Assembly: GCF_000321225.1 (NCBI RefSeq)
Contig: NW_004450397.1
Location: forward strand, 3,162,484 to 3,226,483
DNA: 64,000 bases
Source of the DNA: Odobenus rosmarus divergens
Lineage: Eukaryota > Chordata > Mammalia > Carnivora > Odobenidae
Direction of reading: 5' to 3'
Shown here: positions 25,201 to 40,200 of the stretch, piece after piece
Layout of the letters: each line of letters opens with the position of its first letter
Numbering within the stretch: position 1 is the first letter of the stretch
Translations under genes and position numbers: made by a program
The notes under the pieces: model-generated
Seen by the model: only the letters and a program-made list of their open reading frames with translations
What the model was told of the DNA's origin: nothing
Databases searched by the model: none

Positions 25201-28200
25201 TGAATGAAGGGGATCTTCCAAATAAGGGCAATTTCACTTCTCGGAAATAAGCCCCTTCACAATGTTTGGCCTGAAGAGCCCGATGTCACATGGATTGCCT
25301 TGATGGGTAATTTGTATTTCCAGGTGATGAATTTAATTTTCCAGCTCTTAACCAAAATATAAATGTGGAATGCATTTCTTCCCTCCAAAGAATTCAAATA
25401 AAATAGAAAGGCATATTGTCAATCACATCCCAAACTAGGTAACTCATATTTTTAATAGGGAAATGAAATTTTAGCACAACACATCGCCCTAAACTGTATC
25501 TTTCCATTTTAGGAGAAATTGGAAAATACATTGGTTCACCTGATGAGTTTACTAACAACAGATTTCAATAATGTGCAATCAAATTCTTCCATATTCCATA
25601 ACGTATTTATTAGAATATCCTAAATTTGTTTCAACTACTTCCTGTTCCCACAAATGTTTCTTCTGAAATGGACTAGCCATAGCTCTTTGCTGATAGGAAT
25701 TCCCTGATTGAGGGCACCTGGGTGGCTCAGTCAGTTAAGTGTCTGCCTTCAGCTCAGGTCATGATCCCAGAGACCTGGGATCGAGCTCCGCCGCATCGGG
25801 CTCCCTCCTTAGCGGGGAGCCTGCTTCTCCCTCTCCCTCCGCTGCTCCCCCTGCTTGTGCTCTCTTGCGTTCTCTGTCAAATAAATAAATAAAATCTTAA
25901 AAAAAAATAAATTCCCTTAATGAGGCGGTATATGTAAAATGTTTTGTAAAATAACCAGCACATAGCGAGACCTCAGTAAAGCAACGATGACAATAAATTG
26001 TTACACACACTATTGGGTATGTGGGTCTAATTATGCAGTCCCCTTTTCCATAGTGATCCTCTTACCAGCAGGAGAATGGAAGGTTTCCCTATCAAGGCCA
26101 GTGCGGTGGATAATTTTCTTTTTGTGCCATAACTGCACAAAGAGGTAGCTCTGTCCTTGTAGGGCATCAAGTGAAGTCTCCTAAGGAGTTTATGTACAGT
26201 CTGTGGGTGGAAAACAGGAGTTAGGTTGTTGACCTTCCCCTGCCAAAACCCTAATAGCATTACACGAAAAAAAGATAATTGTGAAAGAAAGTTCTATAAT
26301 GAAGAAATACATACTGAAAACAATTCCAACATTTAAACCCAACATATTTTATTTTTACTTTCAAAGGTCCACCTAAAAATTAATAATCCCTTAAAGAGAT
26401 AAAAACAATTCTGTGGAGGCTCATTTTCAAATGGGATTTTTTTCCCATTTTTTCCCCCCAAATGTGTGGGTGTGTTTACAATTGGATAGGACTAAAACAG
26501 AATTCTACCCTTCACAAGGCACTGGATTGTGCTCACCGTTTCATCTTTCTTCTTACGGAGGGGGCAAGTTGTCACAAAGGCTTTGTGTCTATTTAAAAAT
26601 GACCCAGTATCAAAACTTTAGCACATTAACTTAGGAATCGTGGGTTCTTGAGGCTATTTCTGTAGCTAAACAGCTCTGGCAAAGAGTGGAATCCTAGGAG
26701 GATTTCAACAGGTCCTCAGGGTTGCAGAAATAGAGAAACCTGCCTGAAGGGTTAGCCATTCCATTAAAAAAGCAAATGATGGCAGTGAAGTACAAAACCA
26801 CATTTAAACAATCAAAATGGAAGCTGTTCGATTTTACATGGGCAGTTTGCAGGGAATCCCATGTTCAGAACTTATCTAAACACTGGAGGATGTGCAGATA
26901 TCACCAACCAATGCTCAGCCCTGAGCCTACGGCAAGTGTGATCCTTTACTGGATAGTTCTGAGCAAACACAGGTCAAGGAGCTTCTGCAGCTGGGTTCAA
27001 AGGCATCCAACTGATATTCACAATTAAGGGAATTGTGACACTGACAGCAAGAAAATGCCATAGGTTTCCAGATGTCGACTGAGTTGTGAGAGTGGGAGGC
27101 AGGGAGCGGAAGCAGTAATGGTTTTCAAAGGAACTAATTTTCACACTTGTACTCACTTCTTTAATATCTTTTTCTGGGATTCCATGTATCCTGGCATAGA
27201 AATACAGGTGTTCCTCCACAGACACCAGGTCATCTAAGGCATCTTCTTGAGGGCAGTATCCAACCAGGGAGCTGTGTGAGTCAACATGACCCAGGGAGCT
27301 GAGTTGAGAGAAGCAAAGACACAGATGAGTTTCAAAAGGTATGTCCCTGCTAGTCCCCAAATGTGGGGAAGGCAGCTCTATTTTGGTCATGGTGATTGGT
27401 GATTCTAATAAAAACAAGGTAAAATATCCCACCATCATATCACACTTAAAGATTTAAAAATTTCCACCTCTTGGAATAGCTATTTTTTCCCTAAGAATTT
27501 AACAATACAACTACAAAATAACAAAGAGTTCATTCTAATTATTATTATTTTTTTATGTCACTATGTTGTGCTCAATAACTTGAAGCCATGGTTTTTCATA
27601 CCCAGTTTTATTTCTTATCAGAATATTTCCACTTGAAGGAATTATGTCTCCTGTCAGCATCTTGAAGATAGTTGTCTTTCCTGCTCCATTCACCCCAAGA
27701 AGGCCAAAGCACTGGTTTGGGAGAGCAAAAAAAAAAAAAAAAAAAGATATAAATCTTAATCCAAACCAAAGACATGTTACTATTACATCCCTTTCCTCTT
27801 TCTCCCTGGGTGAAATAAATTATAAAGAAAAACAAATCATTGGAGTTATTCATGGATATTGTAGTGTTCTGTTGGCATTTGATAAAACTTTCTCTTTTAA
27901 AACAAATGGTTACTTACATATCTTTTTTTCCTTTAACCATCTGAACATTTGTATATATACATAGGACTTATTTTACATATTATGTTATCTGTGTGACATG
28001 ACAAAACATCCCACAAGTAGGATATGCTAACTTGACAAAGTAATTATATTTATATATTTCACATTATTCACACAAAATCACAACTTTACTGAATAAGCAG
28101 CTGAAGCAATAATTTCTTTATGCTGTTGAATAGATTTGATGCATTTGGTTGCAGGTCTGATCTAAAAACTAAGAGAAATGCTCACATTCTCTTTCTCCTT

Positions 28201-31200
28201 TCAAAGCTGCTTTAATATTTCTTTTTTTTTTTTGTCTTTAAAGATTTAGTTATTTATGAGGGGGGAGGGGCAGAGGAAGAGGAAGAGAGAGAATCTTAAG
28301 CAGACCACGCTGAGTGTGGAGTCTGATGTGGGGCTCAATCCCATGACCCTGAGATCATGACCGGAGCCAAAATCAAGAGTCAGATGTTTAACTGACTGAG
28401 CCACACAGGTGCCCCAATATTTCTTCTATAAAAACAGCAAGAATAAGTATGGATGCAGTTCTAGGACCTCACTTCTGACCACTCGTCTTTCACAGAGGGC
28501 TGAAAACTGAAAGTTGAAGAGAGCACCCGGCATAGGCATCTTGACTGAAAGGCCACCCCAGGGAGGACGGCAGCTTGGGATGGGGATCCGGACTTGGGAT
28601 GTGGTGAAGCCTCCCTGTTAAGAGGGAAGACTTAGAGGGTAAGTAACACATGGATGTGTGTAAATTTTATATACAGAATCTATCAAAATATTCAGGGGGT
28701 GACTTCCATCTTTCTAGAAAAAAGGTAGGAAAAGATAAAGATTTTTGTCACTTAATATGACAATATAAAGGACCGTTCAGAATGAAGCAGTGTTTCTCAC
28801 CTCCCCAGCGGGTATCCCAATGCTGATATTGTTTACAGCTATAATCTTTTTGTGGATCAGCTGGTAGGTCTTTGTGAGACGATGCAGCTGGACCAGGTCA
28901 AATTCACTTGCACCATTCTCCACTCTGAATCTCTCAGCCCGCACATCTTCGTCTTCATCTATTGTCTCCATTACAGGTGAAGAATTAAATTTTCTGAAGA
29001 AGAGTCTAAAAAATGGACCCAGTGATTCTGCATCAATGATTCTGAAATGGCACCACTCAATTTGACATGTCTAAACAGGTTCTCACTTTACTAAAAGTGG
29101 GCAATCCACACAGGTTTGTTTTAAATTTGCTATGCATTATACTACTTAAATAAGTTAAAAATTAGTATGAATGCCCTTCACCATATTCAATATGGTGTTT
29201 GGAAAACAGCTTCTGCTTTCCATGCCTTAAATGCTTTCAGATCCACTGTTACAATTCACAATCCTAATTTTAGTAACAAGGAGGTTAGTTTGGGTTTGAA
29301 AGTTACTTCCTACAAGAGAGACCAGAGTCATTAGTAAGACCCAACACTTATTAAGCCCACGATCACTTATCATCTTCTTAAAAAAATCCTTTTTATTTCT
29401 TCTTTTATCATCAGTGACATGAATGTTCCTCTATGTTCTGTTTACTGTGAATGTCTTACCTAGGATCTAGCCAATATATTAAGGTTATCGGCCCTGAAAA
29501 CTAAGTCTCAAACCCACCTCAATATCTTGCCTAACATATAATAGAGCAAACAAAACCAAACCAAATTTAAAAACCCAACAAATCAATTCAGGTCTTCCTC
29601 CCAATGTCCCCATTTCTTTTAATGATATCCCCAGAGAGTCCAACTGTGATGTTTTCTTTGAATCTTCTCCATTCCAAAATCCACTCATGTCAGTCTCCTA
29701 GCACTGGAAATGCCTGTAACACCCAGTCATCAATCATGTTCTGTCTATTTCCATTACCATCAGAGGCTTTCACTCTTTCTCACCTAAATTCTTCCGGAAT
29801 CTCAAACTGCTCCAGTATCTCTGACTCTTCCATTCTAATCTGTAGGACCTCCACAGAATCACATCTCCTAAACCATCATTTGATCAGGTTGCTTTCTGGT
29901 CAAAACCTTTATTAGACTCCTATTTGTTTGTTGAATAAAGTCCAAATCATCTCTTTAACTGAGTATCCAATAGACTCCATAGTCTTCTGGCCACATGCTT
30001 GAGCTCCTACTATTTCATTACGTTTATTCTATGTTCTAATCACACTGTATTACTCATTTCTCAAATACAAGCCAAGATTTTTTTGCTTGATCTTTGCTCT
30101 TGTCATTCTTTTCATTATTTTTAACTTAGGTTTTATTTTTCCACAGGTGATACGTGCACATCATGTATTAAAAAGGTACTGAAGAATATATAGTGAAAAG
30201 TAAGTTTCCTTCAACTCTGTAGGGCACCCATAATTAGAGATAGTCTATGCATATGTATGTATATATTATAGTTCTTTTCTAACCCAAATGGTAATAAACA
30301 TTACACAAAGTTCTGAAACTTGCATTTTTCACTTAATAATATCAGCAGTAACCCCAAATATTACATACAGAACTGTACAGTCTAATAACTGCATAGTGCT
30401 TCACTTATGAAAAAACATATAATTTATTGAACCAATCCTTACATGGAGGACATTTAGGTTTTTTTCATTCTTTTGCTATTAAGAATGGTTGCTATGATGG
30501 ATGACTTTATACATACATAATTCTGCATGTGTGTGAGCATATCTGTAGGAAAAAAAATCCTAGAAATGGAGTAGCTGGGTCAATGGTATGTGTATTTCTT
30601 TTTATTTATGATTCTGTTTTTTCTTTACTCAATCTTCTTCTCCTAAACCCACTGCTAATATGCTGCTCACTCAGTCCTCTTTCCTCATTTCTACTTTCTA
30701 TCCATCCTTTTAAACACAACTCGAACACTACATCTTTTGTTTATACATGTATTTTCTCTACACCACTGAATCTTAATCTCTTTAAGGCTAACGGTTGAGC
30801 TTCTTTAATTTTATTCTCTCACTCTACAACAATACTTGTAGATACATAGTAAGGTTTGATAACTATTTACTGAACGAAATGAATGGTGAATTATGTTACA
30901 GTTTTTTAAAGTTTTTTGAGCACAACATTTCCATTTTACTAATGGAAAGATGACTATGGACCCCTTCCTAAATATTTTGAATTGAGTTCTATCATGGATG
31001 TCAAACACTATGTTTTCATTTTATTTACCTGAATTTCTTTATTAGCCAGTCATTGATTAAGAGCCGCAAGAAAAAGAACATGGTGCCCTGAGAAACCAAA
31101 GCCACAAACATTGCACCTAGTTTATCCATCTCAAAGGTTTCACTTGGGTATTCCACTCCATATGCTTTTAAGAAGTCTAGGACCGACTGTTGTTGAGAAA

Positions 31201-34200
31201 GTTCAATCAAACCGTAGCCAAAGCAGAATTGTGGAAAAATCAGGAAAATGCGCTTGAGGGTTTCAGAAATAAGTTCTAAAGTCTGAAATGAGAGGGAAAA
31301 AAAATGAAGCTCAGTGTTAGACTTCTAACAAATTGACAAAAATGTAAAACTAGATGTGGACAAATATTAAAGCTTGAGAAATTCATCTAGATTGGCAATT
31401 ATTTCACATGTATGCTGAATTTCCTTGTATTTACTATAAGCAAACAGTAGAGATTTATGACTAAAATACAAGCAGAAAAGGATTATCTTTTTCTTGAGAT
31501 GATCGATGGTCAGGCCAAATCCTGGAGGCAAAATCACTTCTAGCCCTGTCTTACATCCTCGGAATGCAGAAATAGCCAAGGTGTTGGGATCTGATACAGG
31601 GTATTGGTCGTGCCTGAGTAGAAGAGGAATTTGGTGAGGTAAAGTTTTAGAACCTTAGGTAATTCGTACTTGAAGAAGGACTAAAATGGTGAAGTGAGAT
31701 GAAAAGAGAGACGACCTAACTCAATGAGGAGCAAATGGCTCATTTTCACTTCATTCACACTTGGGCCAACCACTTGCAACTCATGAATTGTCTTCTTCCT
31801 CCTGGAGTGTGCTTGTCTATTCCTTAGTTCACTTCATTTCCTCTCTATTCTTTCCTATTCAATTGCCTAGCACTGTCAGTGCTTCCCTTCTCACTAATTA
31901 TAATTGTCAGCTCTGAACAGAAAGTGATGCTTACAATGAAGCAGACTCTAATACATGATTGAAAGGGAATGAATCAGGTTTGTTCTCTATGAATGTTCAA
32001 AAGAATTTTAACCCACAGTCATAGAACTAAGCCATTGTCCTTGTTACTACCATAACATAACAATTTGTTAAGGAGTAAAAAGTGTAGCTGACCAATTGGT
32101 TGCATGATTTTTACAGTGTCGTACAATATACTTGATTTCACCTCCATCACCCCACTCAAGCCCTATCAAATGTCACTAGTTTTGACACTGGGAAATATAA
32201 TCATAGGCATTAACCTAGATGAAACCTAAAAAGAATTTTAAAAGGCTGTAGTTTCTACTCTACTAAATCTAATAGAATTAAATGAAATTCCTCTTTCGTA
32301 TCAGATAATGCGAAATACAGAAAATCTTTTCACCTTGAGCATGTTGAAGCATTTCATACGCCTATTGAAATTTGGCAGACTAATAATGGACCTTACCGGA
32401 TCATTAGGCTTTTCCTTGGAAAGAAAGTATACCACTGACAGGGAAACAATGGAATTGATGCCAAAAAAGAGGTTGATGCAGACGTAAGTGATGAAAGCCA
32501 TTCCTGTTTCATGGAAGAGCCCAGCCAGCAAGTACATCCAAGAAAATGTGGCATACCTGTATGTTAATAATACTAAGGATTAAAATTATGCCTTAATCAT
32601 TATCCTTTAAACAAACAAACAAAACCTTTGATAGGGTTTGAAAATAAACATTAGGGATAAGTTGGCTAGATCTCTTATAGTTAGATCTCTCTTTTATGAC
32701 ATTTTTTTGACAAATCCTTTGTATTTTTTTAAGTGGTGATAGTAAGAAGCTTCTCTTTTAAGGAAACCTGAATAGTTCTAGATCATCACAACTACAAATT
32801 AATTCCTTCTAGACACGGTGTTATCCTACCCAGGGAAGTTTCTGTCTGTTTGTTTGTTTTCTCAGAAATAAGAGTTTAATCAATATAAATCTTACAATTT
32901 AAAGCTGAGAAAAAATAATGACATTGAAAGCTAGCTAAGCAGACACGGAATGCTCAGAAGCTGGATGTCCTGCTTTAAGCAAATATTGGAGCAACCTTTC
33001 CAGTGATGAAGAAGAACTAAAGACAAAGTAATCCATCATCAGCTACATTGCTAAGTCAATGGATATTACCCATGCATTCAGGGCAGACAGAACTGCTATG
33101 CCCAGCACTGATTATATCAACCTGTACTACCTGTATTGCCCTAATACAGAAATAATACAGTGTGTGTGTTAGGCATCTATAAAAATATAAATAAAATATA
33201 CATGAGTACACATACCTTATGATGCTATATACTCATGATTTGTCAATACATAATCCATACATGTACACACATTTTTCTGATCATTCTAAAGCATCCATTT
33301 TTATGTAAATTAGATTACATATGTAGATTGCTAAGCATGACACTCGGTACCTAGTAAGTACTCATTAATGTTAGATTATTACTGTTAATAACAACAACAT
33401 TCATTTTCAGAAGTATTGTACTTTACAAACTGTGAACTAGCAAGTGTAATATATTGTTAGTCATCACTCATGGCTATTGAAACCCCAAGACAACTGTAAA
33501 TTAGCTAATTAGATTTAGGTTCTCTTTGCGCCTAGGAACATCTAATTCTGTTCATTCTTCTTTCACTGAAGCTTACCCAAAGAGCAGAAGTAGGAGAGAT
33601 ACGGCGCCTAGGTTGTTTCCACTGTAGAAGGCAGGTAACTTGAAAATTGCAATGACACCAATTGAAAATGCTACAGGTACCAAGTAGAAGGCCTATGGGA
33701 ATATGTAAAACAAGGCTTAATATATGGCAAATATTTTTCCAAAAACATCAATTGCCCATCTAGTTAAAACTGTAACAAATTGACCTTGAAATAGGTGAAG
33801 GAATGAATTTTTATTTATGTTCCTGTAGCTTGCAATGTTCAGCTTATTTTACATTGATTTCACTCTAGAATTTGTCTCCTGCAATAGAAGGTCAAGCCAG
33901 TCTCCATTTTTATAGATGTACATGGAGTCCCTGGTGTTCCTGCCTCCAGGCTTTGAGACTTGGGATCCTTTGGTGACAGAGGTTCAGTAAGAAAGATAAG
34001 ACAGTCAGGTATCTGGGTATTAGATTCGGTCCTCAAAGTATTGATTTCATTTTGAATGCCGCAATGCTGTCAGGTGGTTGATTTCTAAGGCTTGGTTATC
34101 AATGTGAGCCACTCTGTGTGTAAAACAGAGGGTGGCGGGTTCCACACATTCTTGGAATCACAGGTAGATGAACAAAGAACTCAGTGTTTTATGGACAAAC

Positions 34201-37200
34201 AGAAATATTAAATGTGCAGGTTGCAGCAAGATGCACACTATGAGGGAGATGGTAATTTAATTTGGGGAGGGGGGAATCTCTTATACTGGAATGAGCACCA
34301 GATATATGACAACAAATCTAAGTAGTAAGTAGCCCTTCACAGAAATGTGTACTTTAAGCTTTCTTGGATTTAAAGCTCCTATGAAGTCCAAAAGAGTCAT
34401 TATGATTCTTTTTAGATTTGACTTCTTTAACAAACACATTTCAGACCTCACTGGATACATTAACAAAGTGGATATGCAGTTAATTACTCTCCAGCTCTTC
34501 AAGCCAATGATCTATACAGCAACTCAGACAATTTTGCCATAATCACCAGGCAAATGCATACCACCTCCTGGGCTTTTTGCCAATACTGGCACATTTGGAG
34601 TCAAGAAAACCCATCTGAACTTTGGGATCATTTTATGCAAATGAGAAAGCTGTCAATGAAATTCATCCTTTATTGTCCCAACTAATCTTCTCTAATATGT
34701 CATTCATCAGGGACTGCTACTTCAAATTTTTTACTATTAGTTGATTAAATTTTTATAAGCTTGATTATTTGGTACCATTGGGCAAGGCTATTTTGCTAAC
34801 TTCTATTTCTCCACAGTAGTGGCTTTCAAACTTTAGTATGCATAAAATAACTTAAAGGATTTTGTTAAAAGTACATATCCTGGCTCCACTCCCAAGATAC
34901 CGAACTAGTAGGTCTGGAGTGGGGCCCAGAAATCTGCATTTCAATAAATGTCATGGGGAATCTGATATAGATGGTCCTCAGACCACAGAGAATGAGGGGA
35001 GTGGATCTTTCCCCTATCGGATGACTGTAAGACTGATGCAAATTTTTTTTTCTTAATTTCATGACTTGTAATAATCTGAACAAGCTACAGTGAATAAAAC
35101 TAATGCCTTCTTTTTTTAAAAAAGATTTATTTGTTTTGAGAGAGAGAGAGCGTGTGAGTGGGCCTGATTCAGGGGAGGACAGAGGGAGAGGGAGAGAGTC
35201 TCAAGCAGACTCCCCTCTGAGCGTGGAGCCTGACATGGGGCTTGATCTCACAACCCTGAGATCATGACCTGAGCCAAAACTAAGGGTTGGATGCTCAACC
35301 GACTGAGCCACCCAGGTGCCCCTAAAACTGATGTCTTCTCCCAAATCAATCGTGTCTTTCCTGCAATGACGCAAGTTACTCACCATGTCATAAATGAAGT
35401 TTGTCACCCAGTAGCATGTCACACCGATGCCTGAGATGTGCTGCAGCTGCTTGGCTTTGGTCTGATGCTCCCTTACAACATAGGTGACAAAGCTGGCCGT
35501 GGTGACAGAGTAGCCCATCAGTATGGAGAGTGCCACTAAAATATCGATTAAGCTGCTCATTCTGTAGTTAGCAATAGGAAGAGGAAAGCATCCATGAGTT
35601 TTTGGAACTCTTTTCCCTTCAGAAAGATTCATGACTAAAACCATCAACAAAACAGTGTAAGACTTGGCTCTGACACAATAAGTCTTCCTGCGAGGCAGCC
35701 AGATAGTATCTTCTACATATGACCCCAGATAAATATAACTCTAGTGCATTGGAATTGATCAGGGATATTTGGTAAAAAAATAAATAAATAAACCCTGGTC
35801 TCCAAGAGTTACCGGGTGTATGCAAGGAATATACAGTTCTTGAGCATAGAAACAGTACTTAAATGCTATGCAGGGAAATGGAAATGATGAAGCACTTACG
35901 CACCTGACTTATAAAAGCATCAGATTCTGACTCTATAGTCCGCAAGCTCACTTGGCAACCTCACTGTACAGACTTTCAGAAACTTCCTTTTATCCCAGTC
36001 AGTGACTTATATAAACAGCACTTCTAGACTGACATTCATTCAGATACAACTGTGATTTCCAATTATAGTACTTTATACAGAGGCTTGACTATATGCCGAG
36101 GAGTGAGTAGTCATGCCAGATATTTCTACTTACGTGGCTTGTTCTTGGTCTTGCACTCCTGGATAGGGATGACTATACATGATGATGCCTTAAAGAAGAG
36201 ACAGTTCTTTTCATTAACAGATATTCAGAAATACCCATTTTTGGATGAATAATACATAATACTTTCCTCCTTATGCTATAATTTTACTTTGGGGATACTA
36301 TTTTAAAGGAAAATTATTTCCCCCCTCCAGTCTCATCAATGCCATACAATTAATGGCACTCGCATAAAAGAAAAAAAAAATGCTTTCACATTGTGTATGG
36401 AATTTTGGGAGAAGGGGCAAGAATTTACATTTCTTATATAGCATTTCCCCTCTATTACATTTTTGTTTTCCATTTTATTCTCTCCATCTAATCACATATG
36501 TTTGTATTTCAGTAGCACTTATTATATTGGTATTTAGACCAGTTATATGAGGATCTCCTAAAAAACACTGACCACCCCATCCCTGTTTATTGTCTTTTGC
36601 TGGGAAAATACTGTAGCCTGAGAAGATCCCTCCTCTTTTACTACTTCCAAAATAACTATTGTTCTAGAACTCTACCGGGGTAAGGCTTGGGGGTTTCAGC
36701 TGTCCCTGAGGGATTTTCATTGGACATGAAGATCCAAGAGAATTCAGAGAAACTAGCTGGCTCTGAAAAAGTAGTCACTTAAATCCAGTATAATCCTAAA
36801 TTATCGGGATGTCCCATAGTCAGTTATAGTTTCTGAGTTAGAAGCAAAGTTCTTTTCTCCCCTTATCAGAGGATGTTGGTAGCCATAATTAGCCATAGTC
36901 AAAATGGCTAATAAAATATAGAGTCCAAAGCCGAGCAAGAACTTTCTCACTTACTGCTCATATAGTATATGTTTATTATATCAGGATATTAAGACCCTTT
37001 CACAGCAGCCAAATAGAAATTACTCTAAAGTTATATTCTCTCCATTAACTTAAATTTATAATTTTTCCTAAGTAGAATGTGACATATTTTGACGTTGAAT
37101 TCTGCAATTGTTACATGTTAGAAAAAATAAATTAAAGCAAAACAAAGAAACTAACAACAATCAATGCGGCCTATAACTTTAATCACATCATAGGGGAATG

Positions 37201-40200
37201 CACTTTTCTTATCTTTTGTGTAAATTAATGGTCTCTTTGTTTTAATGAGATTCAGTTTTCCTTGGGGCCCTAGTTAAACCTTATTGCTGAACTATAATAT
37301 AGGCAGGGGGAAAACATTTCTTTTATTTCTGCTTGGTATTTCAGAATCAAGAACTTACTCTATTTCACCAGAGGAATCTTTGCAAATGCATTTACTCCAC
37401 TATGAAAAATGCTGCTGAACCAATTGTTTTATACATATTTTTAGCAGAAAGCTCAAGTAAATGCATTAGGGTTAAGGATGCATACGGAAATCTTCTCTGT
37501 GGGCTCTATAGCATCCAGCATAATGTCTGGAGTACAGTGATCAGTCAATGAATACTTATTAAATCAAATTGAATCTTAAAATTTCAATGATGTCCCCCAT
37601 ATACAATATACATTAAAAATAACACATTATCTGTTTCTGTTGTCTCTATAAGTTGTCAACCTAAAATGAGATGCTTCCCATTGACCATTACTATTAAGGC
37701 AATAAAGGGTTAGAATGAACATGAGGGTTGAGGGAATGATGTGTCAGTATATTTGGAACAGAGCGTACTTGTAGAACATTTGTTAGAGAAAACAAGCAAA
37801 CCTATATTGTTTGAGAAGAAAACAATTTTCATGTTAAATTAACCACTAGAGGGAACCCCATGAAAATAATAGGTATTGACATCGCAAAGGAAAACTAATT
37901 AAAAGATATTTACTAGCATTATAGAATTAAAAGTAAATCAATTTTACAGCTAAGCAAAATCCCAATTCATTCAGAATTCAACAAACATGCCTTAAAACAG
38001 CTAGTGTCGTTGGGGGAGCAAGAAGGCAGGAGAGTAATTGAGTTGATTTTTAAAGACAGTATTACCATGGCAGACCCCATACATGCATTAAAAAACAAGA
38101 GAAGTATTTTAGGGTGACATGATTTCTTCTTTGAAGAAAATCAAACTCCTTCCCAAGAGGGTGGAAAGCTACCACTTTCATTAGTCTACACAAGAAAAGC
38201 TAATATATATATATATATATATGGCACATTACTACTAATTGCTATATAACTCAAACTAAGCCTTATTTTTAAACCTAAAATATAAATTTCCTTTTAGGGT
38301 CAATATAAAGTTTAAGTTCCAGAATCCTTAATTCTTTAAATTCTGTAACTTAAAAAATGCAGTGCTAGGAACCGCAACAAGCCTGCTAGAGTCCAGAGTG
38401 ATCCAGATTGCTTTGGTCTTGGCAAAGAATACTACTAATAAATGAAACCTGAAGACAGGTTTCAAAAGCCAATTCTTCAAAAGTGGCATTGGTCTCTTGT
38501 TCTCACCTACTTAGCATTTATACAGCTCTTATACTTTCACTATCTGTCACAGAAACAAACACCCTTTGTTCTGATGAAGACATCCTACCAAAAGTCAAGT
38601 GTTCCATCATATTTCAAACCAGGTTATACTAAACCCATCCGGCTTTAGTCACCATTTAATTTAATTTGCCACTTTTGACTATGCCCTTTATTGATGCTCT
38701 AGATCTAAGGACCATCTATCAGTCATGTTATTTTCTTCATGGTTCCTCCTGCTAGGAAAACGCCAAAGCAGTTGGGAAAAAATACTGTTGTCTCTAAAAT
38801 GTAGACTGAAGGATTCTCGTGCTAGAATGAGTATTTGACTCTGTACTTTACTTCTACAATCACCAGAACATCCAGCACACACTATTCTGCCCAACAGTAA
38901 GGAGATGAAAGAAAAACAGAAGTTGGCATTTCTGAAAGATATGTTGTGTCTTTTTTTCTATTTAATGGGGCTATTTATTAGCCTGTTTATTTGGCTAGAA
39001 ACTCAGTCTTGGCCAGCAAATAGGTTACTCATTTTCTCCATCTTTATCATTATTAATTTTTAGGATCAGTGTGGGAAAATAATTTGAGCAGGCTTAAGAA
39101 GATGAAATGGTTTGACGAATAGCAATTGAGTTAGAAAAAAGTAAATCAGTGTCTTTCAAATCCCAAACCCTGTTTTGAAAACTATGTGGATGCCTCCTGG
39201 GAAATCCAATGGAAGGAGACCTGGCTGAGTTCAGAGAAGTATTAGAAAAATGAAGAGACAGGAGTCAGACAGATCTGGGTTCAAATCTCACTTCTGAGCC
39301 CTAGAGAAATAATAGTAGAGACCAGTAATATTCATCCTGAAAGGCTGTTTTTAAGGATTAGAAATATTTCACATAAAGCACATACCATACGGTAAGTGCT
39401 CAATTAATGGTAACAGTTTGGGTCAGGTGCAGAACTCTTTAGTTTAAAAGTTCTGGCTTCATGTTTAGAATTATTAACATTTAAGTATTTTTAAGTATTT
39501 TTAATTTCTTAGCCTATATACAAGTAAATAGAAATAAAATATTTTCCTATGAGTTGTAGCTACTAGATGTGAGAGCAGCAATAAGGATGAAGTAAGCATT
39601 ATCCTAACTTGATAAATGAGGAAACTAAATTAACCCGAAGTTAAGGAGATTATCCAGAATATTCCATCTGGTGGTAGTTACCACTTTCAGACTCCTTTTA
39701 AAGATCTGTGATTTAGATACCATAAAATACCTGGAGGAAACGGGATCTAACACGCATTTTTATATGGAGAGAGGCAAAAGTTGCAATATAAGAAGCTTCT
39801 GCAAAAGTAACTTTACCGTGTCGGGCAGCATCATATTTTGACATGTTAACTCGCAGGAGGAAATTATTCAAGCTGTTGAGGTAAGCTGGAAGTGAGTGAT
39901 AGCCTTCTGGATCATACCATACCTGTTAAATTCCAACAGGAGGTAAGATCAGTATTGTGTTCAAATAAATTAGGCTGCCTTTATATCTGACAGCCCACAG
40001 AATTTATATTTAAAAGAAGAGCACCAATTTCCCAATAACTTTTTTTATCTTGGAAGATTACAACCATTCCCGAGTGTTGACTACACACCTCTATGTTTCC
40101 AATTTAGAGATGGGCAGAGATTGGGAAAAACATTTTGTTTCCCCTGTGTGATAGCAGTAAGTTATTAGTTACTCTGTACCTTCTCCATAGGCAAAACTGG

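Noticed and set aside
26974..27438. 154-codon minus-strand frame
   Set aside because: Only 27157-27298 (exon 47) is supported by splice sites and similarity.
31367..31579. 70-codon minus-strand frame between exons 43 and 44
   Set aside because: No similarity to ABCA12, and exons 43 and 44 join in phase without it.
35201..35650. 149-codon minus-strand frame
   Set aside because: Only 35384-35561 (exon 41) is coding; the rest reads through introns and a SINE.
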